Below, piece by piece: positions 49,360-59,186 of a DNA stretch of 64,000 bases (position 1 is the first letter of the stretch; each line of letters starts with the position of its first letter). The DNA lies in the NCBI RefSeq assembly GCF_000378725.1, contig NZ_KB900368.1:1-64000 (forward strand). The letters run 5' to 3'. The DNA is from Peptoniphilus lacrimalis DSM 7455. Lineage in GTDB: Bacteria; Bacillota; Clostridia; Tissierellales; Peptoniphilaceae. The notes under the pieces are model-generated. The model saw only the letters and a list, made by a program, of their open reading frames with translations, did no database searches and was not told the origin of the DNA. Both the position numbers and the translations under genes were made by a program.

Positions 49360-51533
49360 GGTTTCTTACCGACTTTCTTAATGGTGGCGGTTTTGATTGG
49401 TGGTCTACTTCTTGTATTTTGTAGTGGTACTCTTTGAACAGTAGACGGACGTTCTTTTGTGATTGGACGTTGTGAAGTTCTATCTGCTGTAGTGGTTGAA
49501 GTTGCTGGCTTTTGAACGGTTTTTTCTTGAACGGTATTGCCTTGGCGTTCCACTTTTGGACTTGAAAAATCGGACTTAACTGCTGGACGCTCTTGTTTGG
49601 CTTGTTGAGATTCCTTATATGAAGTCTGAATATTAGACTGTTTTGAGGTCTGTTCATCATGATATTGTTCTTGTCTTGTAGTCGGTCTTTCATGAACAGA
49701 AGAAGCAGGCTGTTTTTTCTGTTTGACCTGTTCCATTTCAGAGCGACGCTTCGCAATGGTTTTTCGCCTTTGTTCCTGCTGTTCCTTGCGTCCACTGGCT
49801 CTGTCCGCTTTGGTTTGAGAAATACTACTGGTTAAATCACGGACATTCTCTTTTACTTTGGATTTTCCTTGATATACTGCATATCTTGCATTGGTCGGCA
49901 AATCTTTAACCTGTTCTTTCAAACCACTAGCAGTGTCTACCATTCTGTCTTTGGTATCAGCTACTGTACCGATGGTTTGACCGATACGTTTTCCAAGTGT
50001 TGATTTTTCCTTTCCGTCTGGTCGGGAGTGATCTGCTTGTGTCCTTGCAGAACTCCCCGAACCCGACTGTCCTTTTTTACCTGTAACAATGGCAGACCCA
50101 GCCCCTAGAGTAGTCATGGAACGTCCAAGTTTCCGCTGTAGACGGTGCATGTGAGCGTGCATAAGCATACGAGGTTTTCTCATCACACGACTTCCCACAC
50201 TTTGAGAATCGTTACTCTGTAGAGAAAACATACTCATTAAATCGCCCAGCTTGAAGTAGATTCCTGCAAAGGTCACAATCTGTAGAAAAGCAATCAAAAA
50301 GAACGGATAACCAGCCGATAAGGTATAGAGCATGGTTGAAATACTAAATGCTGTCGTAATAATCAATGTGATTCCAGCTCGTGTCAAAATGGTATTAAAG
50401 AGCTTTGTTATGGCTCGTTTTGACATACCATCAAATGATGGAATCATGCTTAAAATAAAGCTCACAGGCAGAAACATAGCATAGATGATAAAAAGTACCT
50501 GCGAGAAAATCATGATTCCTGTTAATAGGAATACAAATATGGAAATCCCAATATTGAAGACAAATAGGAAGAAGACTGTACCTAAACGGTTAATGGTCTT
50601 TGTAATGGTTAGATTGGTATTGCTTCTGTCTTCAATTTCTTCCGCAACAATTTTTTCTCTGTCTTCGCCATTGTTGGAATCTGGGCTGGTGGAGAGCAGG
50701 CTTTCCACACGGTCAATACCGATACTTTCAATGTCTGAACTGTTGTATTGAAGCAGTAGCCACGGTTGCTGAACCTGTATGGAAAACAGGCTATCTCTGA
50801 TTAAGTCCACGCTGTCCTTGCCTTGACTATCGGAATGGGGCATGACAATCTTCGTGCCAAGTGATAAACTGGCATTACTGATGTCTGATGAAAAGTCATT
50901 GATTTTTTTAATGTAGTCGGGAGCGTAGGCAATAAAGGAAGCCGATAGGATAAACACCAGCACAAAATTCATAATGGCATGAATTGCCTTTGTGGTTTCT
51001 CTCTTTATCAGTCCCGTATAGGCAACATAAACCCCAAGAACCAAAATCAAGAGTAAGAGGAATCCAACATAGAAACCCTCTGTTGAAAATCCGTTTGCAC
51101 TCACACCAGCTAAGGTCTGCATATTCTTACCAATGGAATCTGCTGTAGCGGAAATGAAGTCTAAGGAATAGGCTTCCTGTACTAAGTAACCTGTCGCATT
51201 GGAAACATACAAACTGATTGTCCAAATAAAATTGGTAATGGCATATAGTCCATACATGACCTGTTTTCCAATCCCGTCCGACCAGTTCCACGGAAGCCAG
51301 CCCCAGCTATTATCCACATAAAAATCCAGTTGATAGTTTTCAAGTGGGTATCGGCTGTATTCATTTGCCACATTGACCGTATCATCTACCAAGCCCGCAG
51401 CTTGAACCACCGTTCCCAGCATGGCTAAAAGAAAAATGGCAATCACAAGTGTGAAAGCCACTGTCATTGCCACTTTACCTAGACGTTTCAGCGTCCAGTT
51501 TGATTTTATTCTGTTTACTATTGATGGTTTCAC
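49356..51533 (-). CDS. orf15: Tn916 Orf15, VirB6/TcpH-like membrane protein
   Basis: A 725-residue polytopic membrane protein, the main channel scaffold. The N-terminal half shows about eight membrane helices. The C-terminal 280 residues are hydrophilic, rich in Lys, Gln, Ser and Arg, and end in a basic, Pro/Thr-rich tail. It corresponds to TcpH/VirB6-type components. It lies directly after the orf16 ATPase gene, with 2 bases between them. Confidence 0.93.
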   Translation of the reverse strand: MKPSIVNRIKSNWTLKRLGKVAMTVAFTLVIAIFLLAMLGTVVQAAGLVDDTVNVANEYSRYPLENYQLDFYVDNSWGWLPWNWSDGIGKQVMYGLYAITNFIWTISLYVSNATGYLVQEAYSLDFISATADSIGKNMQTLAGVSANGFSTEGFYVGFLLLLILVLGVYVAYTGLIKRETTKAIHAIMNFVLVFILSASFIAYAPDYIKKINDFSSDISNASLSLGTKIVMPHSDSQGKDSVDLIRDSLFSIQVQQPWLLLQYNSSDIESIGIDRVESLLSTSPDSNNGEDREKIVAEEIEDRSNTNLTITKTINRLGTVFFLFVFNIGISIFVFLLTGIMIFSQVLFIIYAMFLPVSFILSMIPSFDGMSKRAITKLFNTILTRAGITLIITTAFSISTMLYTLSAGYPFFLIAFLQIVTFAGIYFKLGDLMSMFSLQSNDSQSVGSRVMRKPRMLMHAHMHRLQRKLGRSMTTLGAGSAIVTGKKGQSGSGSSARTQADHSRPDGKEKSTLGKRIGQTIGTVADTKDRMVDTASGLKEQVKDLPTNARYAVYQGKSKVKENVRDLTSSISQTKADRASGRKEQQEQRRKTIAKRRSEMEQVKQKKQPASSVHERPTTRQEQYHDEQTSKQSNIQTSYKESQQAKQERPAVKSDFSSPKVERQGNTVQEKTVQKPATSTTTADRTSQRPITKERPSTVQRVPLQNTRSRPPIKTATIKKVGKKP

Positions 51534-51535
51534 AT

Positions 51536-53983
51536 TTACACCTCTTTTCGCACAGGTGGTCTGGTATCAAAGGCATGGAGCAGTTCTTCAAATACAGGGT
51601 GGAACTGTATCACACCGACACGACCATATAAATCACTGATAAGGCATTGCCCGTTTTCCAAATCACGCAATCGCTTCTGATTGTTTTCGTCCTCTGGGTC
51701 TACACCAAAAAAGGCTAAGGTCTTTTTAATCTCGTTAAGGTCAGTGGAACGAAATGCAAATTTTAAGCCGAGGTTATTTTTCAGTTTTTCATCTAAGAGG
51801 TCGTCTGTATTTTGGGTCACGAAATATACCCCAGCGTTCATAGCACGACCAGCCCGAACCAGCTTCATAGATAGTGTTTTTCCTTGTGCTACCTGTAAAA
51901 AGCTCCATGCTTCGTCTAAATCTACAATCTTGAAAATGCTTCGGTCTGTATGGATAAAGTCTAAAGCAAAGGTACTAATGACAATCAGCATAGCAACGGA
52001 TAAAAGCTCCATAGTGGTATATTCCTCAAAGGAAGTTTCCTTGTCGGGAAGTACCAAGTCCGCAACCTGTATAATGTTCAGTTGTTTTTCTAAGCTGATA
52101 GACTGCTCCACATAACCATTACTGAATAATAAATGTGCAAAGTCATAGTCTGTAAAACTTTCGATATGGTCGGCTATACTGGTACTTAGTGGCGTATTCT
52201 CAACCCGTAATTCCTCAATCACTTTCATCAACCCTCGTACTTCACTATTGGTTACTGCACGAATGGCTTTTCTAAGGATTGGGAAGCGTTCCCCATCACG
52301 AGAGGAAATCCCCGTAAGGAATGTCAGAATATCAATAGCCAGTGATTCAGAATCTTTGGGATTTTTCATAATCACATAAGGGTCAAGTAAGCCTTTGTTT
52401 TTCTCATCAGAAGTCAGAGTGACGATATTGATTTCATGGGAAATCTCTGGCAAGGTTTCTTTCCATCTGCCACGTTCTGCTTTTGGGTCTACAATCACTG
52501 CTTGTGCCCCATAAAGCACCGCATAATAGACGATAAGGTTATTCGCAAAGGATTTACCACCACCCAGCGAACCAACAAAAGCCGACGCTAACGCATTGGT
52601 TACTGAACCCTTAACCCCTTGACTGGCAAGAGCAGGTTTCAGATAGACATTGCGTCCAGTATCTAAGCTGTAGCCAACATAAATCCCCTCATTTTCCCCC
52701 AGCATTTGAGTAGCACCAAAACCTAAACCAGCGAGGAAATCAGAGGTCACGTATTGAATATAATCATTCATATAACGCTTGCTGGCAGGTAAAAATTCTT
52801 CATGTAAGCCGAGCATATCCCCAAATGGTCGTACCAGTTTTACGCTTAAATCGTCATAAAAATCTTTCACTTCATTACAACGACGTTTGAGTTCGTCAAG
52901 ATCATTTGCTGATACCCTTACCACATAAGACAGCTTGTACATAGATTCCTTGCTTTGGTCTAAATTGGTTTCCAGCTCATTCACACTTTCCAGAGCTTCC
53001 GCCACATTGGAGCTGGTTTCATTATCACTTTGCCAAGCGTGGTTATCCAAGTCTTTCAGTTCTTTCTTTTTATTGCGGACAGTAGATAGGGCTTTACGAT
53101 TCGCTACAATTTCCACATTCATTGACGTATCAATCGGGAATGTAAATTGCTGTTGCTGGTAGTAGAAGATTTCAGAGGACGGGAAGTCCAGTTCTCCGAC
53201 AATGCTGTTAATGGTAAAGTAAGCTACATAGACGGTTTCATCTTCCTGCTGGATTTTCAAATATCGCTGTTTTTCTTCCACCAAACAGCGAGTAGGCTTA
53301 ATCAAGTCATAGTATTTAATCAGCGTTTCATTATCCAGCTTTTTCTTTGATAGATGGTACTCATACTCTTCATAGGCAGTGCCTGTCTGTCCGTAAAGGT
53401 GTTCAATCAGATAGCCGAAGTCGTCCTTATCTAACCTGCGGATTTTGAAACGACGAGAGATTTTATTTTCTAAGAGCTTTTCCATCTTCTGAAAACGCAG
53501 GATTTCATCATTACTCATACTAACAAAATCGCCCATCAGCTTATGGTTCACATCATAGACAAAATCAGACAAAGCATTTTTTGCTTCAACGGTAAGACTT
53601 TTCATAGAAAACTCCTGATCGTTGAGAAGCAACTTAAAGCCGATAAAGAAACGGTAGTTCACTTGATTTTCGCCAATCATGGATATTAAAGCGTCTGTCT
53701 GTTGGTCGATTTTGTCATAGGCAACCGCTTTGAGCTTGCCAGTGACTTCATTTTTGGAACGCTCTTGTGCAGAACGTATGCTGGATTCTGTACTGATTTG
53801 TAAAGCATGAATTTTGCCATCACGATTTTGTGCGATAAGCTGTCTGAAAGAATCATGCACTTGTATTTTCTGTTCTGGACTTAGAAATGAGTAATTGTAA
53901 GGAACAAGCTCATAGTAAGCATAACATTCCCCGTCTTTATTCCAGACGAGATTGTTTTCAATGTATTTAATTGGATATGCCAT
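51536..53983 (-). CDS. orf16: Tn916 Orf16, VirB4-like ATPase
   Basis: An 815-residue conjugation ATPase of the VirB4/TcpF group. An N-terminal AcrIIC-like domain is followed by Walker A FVGSLGGGKSFANN and Walker B FKIVDLDEAW, with RSTDLNEIKKTLAFFG near the end. It powers assembly of the secretion channel. The start MAYPIKYIENN at 53981-53983 matches the usual length; the frame is open for 17 more codons upstream but overlaps orf17. 'AcrIIC' above should be read only as a small N-terminal domain of unknown fold; the ATPase assignment is the secure part. Confidence 0.93.
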   Translation of the reverse strand: MAYPIKYIENNLVWNKDGECYAYYELVPYNYSFLSPEQKIQVHDSFRQLIAQNRDGKIHALQISTESSIRSAQERSKNEVTGKLKAVAYDKIDQQTDALISMIGENQVNYRFFIGFKLLLNDQEFSMKSLTVEAKNALSDFVYDVNHKLMGDFVSMSNDEILRFQKMEKLLENKISRRFKIRRLDKDDFGYLIEHLYGQTGTAYEEYEYHLSKKKLDNETLIKYYDLIKPTRCLVEEKQRYLKIQQEDETVYVAYFTINSIVGELDFPSSEIFYYQQQQFTFPIDTSMNVEIVANRKALSTVRNKKKELKDLDNHAWQSDNETSSNVAEALESVNELETNLDQSKESMYKLSYVVRVSANDLDELKRRCNEVKDFYDDLSVKLVRPFGDMLGLHEEFLPASKRYMNDYIQYVTSDFLAGLGFGATQMLGENEGIYVGYSLDTGRNVYLKPALASQGVKGSVTNALASAFVGSLGGGKSFANNLIVYYAVLYGAQAVIVDPKAERGRWKETLPEISHEINIVTLTSDEKNKGLLDPYVIMKNPKDSESLAIDILTFLTGISSRDGERFPILRKAIRAVTNSEVRGLMKVIEELRVENTPLSTSIADHIESFTDYDFAHLLFSNGYVEQSISLEKQLNIIQVADLVLPDKETSFEEYTTMELLSVAMLIVISTFALDFIHTDRSIFKIVDLDEAWSFLQVAQGKTLSMKLVRAGRAMNAGVYFVTQNTDDLLDEKLKNNLGLKFAFRSTDLNEIKKTLAFFGVDPEDENNQKRLRDLENGQCLISDLYGRVGVIQFHPVFEELLHAFDTRPPVRKEV

Positions 53984-54359
53984 AAAATTCACTCCTAACT
54001 GCTGTAATGGCTTCTTGTGGCTGGTTTCTGCCAAGCGTTACTTTTTTTCCTGCATAGGTCAGCTTTGGTCGCAGTGCATAAGCAATGACAGACTTCAAAA
54101 ATCCATAAGGCTTTTTACCATCAAAAGTTTTTGTAGACATAAACCATGTGAAAGCCACAGGAATCCCAAAGTATTTGAGAAATGCTCCCTCTATCATGGA
54201 AAGAGGGGGCAAGTTGCCAAGTATCATCACTGCAAAGAGTGACACGACAAACCATGTCATTTGCGTAAAGGTTATGGGAAACGGAAGTCTAAAATCATTG
54301 ATAGAATACAGTACCTTTTCCACAGACCAGATACTGGTATAGCTTCGTATTTTCTTCAT
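53967..54359 (-). CDS. orf17: Tn916 Orf17, TcpE-like membrane protein
   Basis: A 130-residue TcpE-like protein with two membrane helices (MTWFVVSLFAVMILGNLPPL and FLKYFGIPVAFTWFMS) and a basic C-terminus. It helps assemble the conjugation channel. ATG at 54357-54359 follows AAAGGA; an in-frame ATG 38 codons upstream exists but overlaps ardA. It overlaps the start of orf16 by 17 bases. Confidence 0.88.
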   Translation of the reverse strand: MKKIRSYTSIWSVEKVLYSINDFRLPFPITFTQMTWFVVSLFAVMILGNLPPLSMIEGAFLKYFGIPVAFTWFMSTKTFDGKKPYGFLKSVIAYALRPKLTYAGKKVTLGRNQPQEAITAVRSEFYGISN

Positions 54360-54447
54360 GTAATCAATCCTTTCATAAAAAATAGGGGTAGCTGATTGAG
54401 CCACCCCGTAAAATAGAAAATCTGCCAGTAGTAATGTACCGACAGAT

Positions 54448-54945
54448 TTAATAGACGATTTCAAAAATCCCATGATTGGTTGAGATAAACGTTCCTGAAA
54501 GGTCTAAATCCCGACCATAGGCTTGATAATCAATATAGTTTTGAAGACTAGCTGGTACTTCGCCTAAAGCACCCGTTTCTTCAATGTAGTAGCGTGCCAC
54601 GTCATACATATCATCACAATCGGAATGAATGATAATATCCTCTTGATGTTCGCTTAGTTCTTCAATGCTTGAAAAATGAGTGAGCAGAGCAGATAGCTCC
54701 GATTGTAATTCTTCGGGTAATTCCGATACCATTTCCCATAGTCGATTGAGTTCGCCAATGGAAGTGTATTCGTCAACCGTAAAGGGTAACTCGTAGTCAT
54801 GAATGGCGTATTCCTCATATTCATCATTCAAGCCGATTTTCTCTTTGACTTCCTCAAAGTCAATGGGAAAGGTAAACCACGCACCGACCAATTCGCCCTC
54901 ATTGTATTTGCCTAAATTCGCAATATAGACTTGCATATCGTCCAT
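54448..54945 (-). CDS. ardA: Tn916 Orf18, ArdA antirestriction protein
   Basis: A 165-residue, strongly acidic DNA-mimic protein of the ArdA family. Seen: MQVYIANLGKYNEGELVGAWF, YAIHDYELPF and a long negative C-terminal half (SDCDDMYDVARYYIEE). It blocks type I restriction enzymes during entry of single-stranded DNA into a new host. Its presence beside a methyltransferase-based defence-like operon in the same window is notable. Confidence 0.95.
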   Translation of the reverse strand: MDDMQVYIANLGKYNEGELVGAWFTFPIDFEEVKEKIGLNDEYEEYAIHDYELPFTVDEYTSIGELNRLWEMVSELPEELQSELSALLTHFSSIEELSEHQEDIIIHSDCDDMYDVARYYIEETGALGEVPASLQNYIDYQAYGRDLDLSGTFISTNHGIFEIVY

Positions 54946-55061
54946 ATATTCACGTCCTTTCTTTGTAGAGATTCAAAAATCCCTACCGCACTTCGTTTGG
55001 TGTACCATTCCTTTGCGGAACATAAGAAAACCACTTATATTCCACAAAAGAACGGTTTTAT

Positions 55062-55283
55062 TTAAGCACCAATAATGCGATTGAATAGCTCTAGTAAAAT
55101 GTCTTTTACTCCAGCAGCGTTGAAGACTAAGCCAACCGCAATAATCGCAATAATTAAAAAGCCAATCAGTTTGCTAAACTCACGCTTGAAGCCAAGATAC
55201 AAGCCAATCACAACGATTGCTAAAAGCACCAGTGATTGAGCGTTTGATAGAAACCAGTTATAAAGGTTTTGTCCAAAATTCAT
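55062..55283 (-). CDS. orf19: Tn916 Orf19, small membrane protein
   Basis: A 73-residue protein with two membrane helices (AQSLVLLAIVVIGLYLGF and LIGFLIIAIIAVGLVFNA), like TcpD-type small channel subunits. The start has GGAG upstream. It lies between the relaxase orf20 and ardA, as in Tn916. Confidence 0.92.
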   Translation of the reverse strand: MNFGQNLYNWFLSNAQSLVLLAIVVIGLYLGFKREFSKLIGFLIIAIIAVGLVFNAAGVKDILLELFNRIIGA

Positions 55284-55325
55284 AAAAATGTTCTCCTCTC
55301 TATATTCAATGAATTTGTATTTGAG

Positions 55326-56531
55326 TTATTTTTTTGTTGTTATCACGTCCTGTTCTTTTACTGACTGTTGCTTCAAAATCTGCTTGTGTCGGTCTGTCAG
55401 TTTCGCATGGTCGAGAATGTCTTTTACAACCTGCGTCTGGTTGATTTCATCAAGTTTAATCGCAACCTTTAAGGTCGGGGCAACTTGATGAGATAGCCAG
55501 TTCAGCGTCCTTTGGAAGGAGTAAGGCTCTGGTTTTGTGGTTAGTTTTAATCGTTCACGATTGTTCCCAATAAACCAAGCCCATTCTTCATTCAGTTTCC
55601 AATCAGAACGAGGTTTGGAATCGTCTTTATCTACAAAACGGATATACCGATTGATAATTTTAAAGGCGGTATGCTCTGGATTGTCATAGACGAGTAAATC
55701 ACGGACTGCATAATAGGCACGCTCATTTTTCAATCGAATCTCAAAACGGTTTTTTACTTCTGCGTCTTCAATGGGAATATCATTTTTCTTGTACTGCTCG
55801 TAGTCCTTTTCATAGATACAGAAATAAACTTCACTTTGTAATGAACCGATATAGAGGGTGTTTCCCATACATTCCTTTTCCTCTTTGCGTACCAGTTCGC
55901 CACTGCGATAGCTTTTAAAACTGCGGAAGACGGAGATACATTCTTCCTGTTGGCACTTTTCAGTGAGTACAGGGATATTCAAAATCCCTGTCTTATCGTT
56001 AATGGCAAGGTCAAGGCGTTTCATCACACCGCCAGCCACCAAAACGTCCATAAAGAACTCATACCAGCTTCTTTGTTGTGCCAGAAGATAGCTTTCAAAT
56101 TGTCTGCACCCACGACCTTTCAATTCCACCAGAACTCCTTTGTCCAGTTCATGGGAGCAAAGGACGAATATGTCGCCTAAAGCATAATGCTCTGAATAAG
56201 AATAGAAACCATAGTCCTCATGAAGAAAATAGGACAGTTTCAGTTGTAAGATGTTTTCGACCACCTGCTGTACGTCTGTTGTCGGAAAGCGAATCCTTAC
56301 ATAATCAAACAGCATTTCAAGGGGAGCGTCGGGATTGAAGCGTTCCAGAGCTTCCCAAAGGGACTGCTGTAAATCCTCTGATGGCTTGACTTTTCCTGTT
56401 TCAATATCGCTTAGATACTGCCTTGTAATACCAGTCGCAACAGCTAAACGGTTTTGAGATAGTCCATAAGCCAAGCGTTTTTCTTTTAAATGCTGTAACC
56501 AAGTTTGTTCATTCAGTAAAAATCCCTCCAA
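55326..56531 (-). CDS. orf20: Tn916 Orf20, MobT relaxase
   Basis: A 401-residue relaxase of the MobT/Rep_trans type (HUH-unrelated rolling-circle initiator fold). An XRE-like HTH lies at the N-terminus (LKEKRLAYGLSQNRLAVATGITRQYLSDIETGKVKPSEDLQ), followed by the Rep_trans domain (FMDVLVAGGVMKRLDLAINDKTG, FEIRLKNERAYYAVRDLL). It nicks Tn916 oriT, which lies immediately upstream, and supports transfer and circular-form replication. Confidence 0.94.
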   Translation of the reverse strand: MEGFLLNEQTWLQHLKEKRLAYGLSQNRLAVATGITRQYLSDIETGKVKPSEDLQQSLWEALERFNPDAPLEMLFDYVRIRFPTTDVQQVVENILQLKLSYFLHEDYGFYSYSEHYALGDIFVLCSHELDKGVLVELKGRGCRQFESYLLAQQRSWYEFFMDVLVAGGVMKRLDLAINDKTGILNIPVLTEKCQQEECISVFRSFKSYRSGELVRKEEKECMGNTLYIGSLQSEVYFCIYEKDYEQYKKNDIPIEDAEVKNRFEIRLKNERAYYAVRDLLVYDNPEHTAFKIINRYIRFVDKDDSKPRSDWKLNEEWAWFIGNNRERLKLTTKPEPYSFQRTLNWLSHQVAPTLKVAIKLDEINQTQVVKDILDHAKLTDRHKQILKQQSVKEQDVITTKK

Positions 56532-56708
56532 TCAAAAAGGCGTATGTCAACTTTTAAAGCCCATTTGACATACGCTGAAATTTTGTAAATCCCTTGTAAC
56601 CAAAGGATTTTCTAATGTTTTTTTGACTGTTTCCTGTCGATTTGTACCCCCCTGTTAGATACGGGGGGTTAAGTGCTGGCGTGGCTATTGCCACACCAGC
56701 CAGCAAGA
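56532..56708 (-). other. oriT: Tn916 oriT / single-strand origin region
   Basis: Between orf20 and orf21 lie the inverted repeats GCGTATGTCAA/TTGACATACGC (56540-56550 and 56565-56575), ACCCCCC/GGGGGGT (56646-56652 and 56663-56669) and an imperfect GCTGG..CCAGC pair. This is the known location of Tn916 oriT. Confidence 0.88.
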
Positions 56709-58094
56709 TCAGTCCACACCTGCGACTTCCGCTTCGCACGTCGCCTGCGTGGACTGTCTGCTGTTGGATAACTTTTTAATTTCCTCCAAGAAATCATATC
56801 CTTTTGGTACAAGGGGAGTATAAAACTCTGATATGACACTTGTTCCTACATCAACATAGCCACGACCTTTGATTCGCTTTAAGAAGAAATCCTTTTGTAC
56901 GTCACTGCCAAACATCATGCCATAGCCCATTTCAGACATACGACCTAAAGCCACTCTGAAATTAAACTGATCACGGATTCCGTCGCCTAAATATTTTGCG
57001 TCTGGACGTTGACAAGCCAGTATTAGAAAGAAGCCAGCTTGACGACCTAACATGACAATCTGTTTCAGCTTATTCATAACTGCGGTGTTTTCTTTTGTTC
57101 CCAGCATTTCCATGAAAGCGACGTATTCATCAAAGATTAAGAAGTGTGCCGGGAGACCTAAGTAAGCATAATTTTTGCCAGTCTTATAGTTCTTCATCTG
57201 CTTCATTTCCTCACTACGTTTCATCATTTCTTCATAGAATGTTTCAATGCAAGAAAGCAAGTCTTCTTTTCTATAGTAGACATTTGCCATCACAGAACCT
57301 AAGTCCGCAAGGTCAGCATTTTTCGGGTCAAGAATATACAGTTTTGAATCTGTATGAAGCAAGGCTTCAATCAGTGTCAGTATAAAGTAAGTTTTACCGC
57401 CACCTGTACCACCAGCAATCAACATATGAGGGAGCTTATCATATTCCCACCATACGTTTTTCATTAAGCGAAGTTTACCATCTTTAGCTTCTACTTCATC
57501 AATAGAAATACGACTGGCTATGGTGTCATAGAGCAAAGTATATTCCACATAGGAATCCTTTAACTCTTTATCCGTCAGCTCACAGTACAAGCCACTCTCT
57601 AATTTCTTTTCCAAGTGTAAGAGTTGGTCTTGATATTTTCCCAGCGTGATTTCCACCCGTATCTGTATCAAGCCATTTTTAAGTCGATAATACATTTTAG
57701 GGAAGTAGGTTATCTTTTCCTTTGTACGACCAGCACTATCTTTAAAGAAACCCTCTGTTTTGACCTGTTCAGATTCATACCACTTGTTTTCAAGTATCAT
57801 CTTTGCCAGTTTTTGACGGTGGTAAAGTTGTTTAACCGTATCATAGCGAACCCGTTTGAATACAAACGCTACCAGCAAGCAGATAAGAATTGCGACACTG
57901 AAACTGATAATTAAATAGGGAATGTCAATCTTATCTGCTTGTGATAGGTTAAAATCCTGCCAGTTGATCTGCTGGATTGTCTTCACATGAAACAGTCCGA
58001 CAACCAGCAGGAAAACAGGCAGGAGTGACGCTATCGTAAAATGAAAGACTAAATCTTTACCAGATGGGCGAATCCTTTTACCACGCTGTTTCAT
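56709..58094 (-). CDS. orf21: Tn916 Orf21, FtsK/SpoIIIE-type coupling ATPase
   Basis: A 461-residue TcpA-like coupling protein. Two membrane helices lie near the N-terminus (IASLLPVFLLVVGLF, IPYLIISFSVAILICLLVAFVF), followed by the ATPase core with Walker A LIAGGTGGGKTYFIL and Walker B LIFDEYVAF, then a QRPDAKYLGDGIRDQFNFRVALG sensor segment. It pumps the transferred strand into the channel. Unlike the VirD4 of ICE 1 it is intact. Confidence 0.95.
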   Translation of the reverse strand: MKQRGKRIRPSGKDLVFHFTIASLLPVFLLVVGLFHVKTIQQINWQDFNLSQADKIDIPYLIISFSVAILICLLVAFVFKRVRYDTVKQLYHRQKLAKMILENKWYESEQVKTEGFFKDSAGRTKEKITYFPKMYYRLKNGLIQIRVEITLGKYQDQLLHLEKKLESGLYCELTDKELKDSYVEYTLLYDTIASRISIDEVEAKDGKLRLMKNVWWEYDKLPHMLIAGGTGGGKTYFILTLIEALLHTDSKLYILDPKNADLADLGSVMANVYYRKEDLLSCIETFYEEMMKRSEEMKQMKNYKTGKNYAYLGLPAHFLIFDEYVAFMEMLGTKENTAVMNKLKQIVMLGRQAGFFLILACQRPDAKYLGDGIRDQFNFRVALGRMSEMGYGMMFGSDVQKDFFLKRIKGRGYVDVGTSVISEFYTPLVPKGYDFLEEIKKLSNSRQSTQATCEAEVAGVD

Positions 58095-58122
58095 GCGAAA
58101 AAGTCTCCTTTCTACCTAGCGA

Positions 58123-58509
58123 CTATTTGTCTTGTGTCGGTTCTTTCTTTGCTTGTGGTTGAGCTTTGAATGAACTAGAATCCTTTGTCAGCACAATATC
58201 GTCTGCCTTGATATACCAGTCAACATCTGCTCCTTGATAGGTGGCAGTAGCAACGGTGTCCGCAATGGGATTGATAAGTTCCACCCGTGCGTTATAATCA
58301 AACTCTTTCAAAGGCACGCTGGCAGGAATACTTACTTGAATCATGCGTCCTTGTCCTTTGGATTTTAAGTCATAGGTACGTTCCTTGATTTCATCTGAAA
58401 CCGACCCGTCTTCATTTTGGATTCTCACTTCACGACGTAGAGCAGAGAATTTCAATTCTCCAAAAGTCGTGTCTTTATCTAATACAATGCCATTTGCTAA
58501 TCTCATCAT
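58123..58509 (-). CDS. orf22: Tn916 Orf22, YdcP-family protein (DUF961)
   Basis: A 128-residue DUF961 protein with an N-terminal FGELKFSALRREVR and central TYDLKSKGQGRMIQVSIPASVPLKEFDYNARVELINPIAD, a beta-rich fold, and a charged tail. It is paired with Orf23, which has the same fold; both are conserved at the start of Tn916-family transfer operons. The role may be in transfer initiation or processing and is not settled. Confidence 0.92.
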   Translation of the reverse strand: MMRLANGIVLDKDTTFGELKFSALRREVRIQNEDGSVSDEIKERTYDLKSKGQGRMIQVSIPASVPLKEFDYNARVELINPIADTVATATYQGADVDWYIKADDIVLTKDSSSFKAQPQAKKEPTQDK

Positions 58510-58524
58510 TTTTCCTCTCTTTCT

Positions 58525-58839
58525 TTATTCTTTTATCATGTCGTCAGCATGTAAAAGGTAATTTGTAAAACCACGAGTGCCGATTTTGTAGCCCTCTGCG
58601 GTAATACGTGGATTGACTAACTTCACACGTTCCTCAAAGCCGAAATGTTTTTCGCCAGCTTCAGCAGGAAGCACCACCACAATATCATCTGCTCTTTGAA
58701 CATCAGAATAGAGATTATAGCTTCTTGATAAGACAGTTAGCCGTCCGTTGATTCTTCGCTGAACGACTTTATCCTCGCCAGCAAATTCTAAATTGCCGAA
58801 TGTTTTTTCCATGTTGGGAATCACAAATTTAAGTTCCAT
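58525..58839 (-). CDS. orf23: Tn916 Orf23, YdcP-family protein (DUF961)
   Basis: A 104-residue DUF961 protein: FGNLEFAGEDKVVQRRINGRLTVLSRSYNLYSDVQRADDIVVVLPAEAGEKHFG, then ERVKLVNPRITAEGY. It is paralogous to Orf22 in length and order of blocks. GGATAGGTA precedes the ATG. It is the first substantial gene of the transfer operon. Confidence 0.93.
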   Translation of the reverse strand: MELKFVIPNMEKTFGNLEFAGEDKVVQRRINGRLTVLSRSYNLYSDVQRADDIVVVLPAEAGEKHFGFEERVKLVNPRITAEGYKIGTRGFTNYLLHADDMIKE

Positions 58840-58861
58840 ATTTTTACCTATCCTTTCTTTT

Positions 58862-58936
58862 TTATTGGCTGAATGAATGTTTGATGGTCTTAAAGAGTGG
58901 GGAACGACCTTTTGATTCTTGATTTTTTGTTTTCAT
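58862..58936 (-). CDS. Tn916 first small ORF (Orf24 region), 24 codons
   Basis: MKTKNQESKGRSPLFKTIKH followed by SFSQ and TAA, with a strong AAGGAAG site before the ATG. It is very basic and is the first reading frame of the Tn916 transfer operon. It may be a leader peptide or a small DNA-binding protein; no function is known. Confidence 0.55.
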   Translation of the reverse strand: MKTKNQESKGRSPLFKTIKHSFSQ

Positions 58937-59186
58937 AAGTTCACTTCCTTTCAAAATCGGGTAAAAAAATAGACACCTCATTTTTTGAAGTGTCTACCTA
59001 TTAAATATTCAAATTTTATTGGAAGTATCTTTATATCTTCACTTTTCAAGGATAAATCGTCGTATCAAAGCTCATTCATAAGTAGTAAATTAGTAGTAAA
59101 TTGAGTGGTTTTGACCTTGATAAAGTGTGATAAGTCCAGTTTTTATGCGGATAACTAGATTTTTATGCTATTTTTATACTTAAATA
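58937..59186 (-). other. Tn916 left terminal region
   Basis: 250 bases without a gene: an AAAAATAGACACTTC/GAAGTGTCTA hairpin near 58966-59001, a duplicated AGTAGTAAAT segment near 59091-59100 shared with the int end (AGTAGTAAATTCA), and the AT-rich transposon end. Confidence 0.7.

Larger units (their letters stand above)
41225..59186 (-). mobile_element. Tn916: Tn916 (tet(M)) conjugative transposon
   Basis: About 17.96 kb, compared with 18.03 kb for Tn916, with canonical order int, xis, orf8, orf7, orf9, orf6, tet(M), leader, orf13 to orf23. The left junction lies at ACTGTAGGAAGATACTTCACG (about 41220-41245) and the right at TTTTATGCTATTTTTATACTTAAATAAT (about 59160-59187). Ends are estimated to within about 10 bases because coupling bases vary. 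It is inserted in the tetR of module 2. All transfer genes appear intact. Confidence 0.95.

Noticed and set aside
49268-49795. 175-residue minus-strand frame across orf14/orf15
   Set aside because: Out-of-frame reading of the repetitive Gln/Lys/Ser-rich end of orf15.
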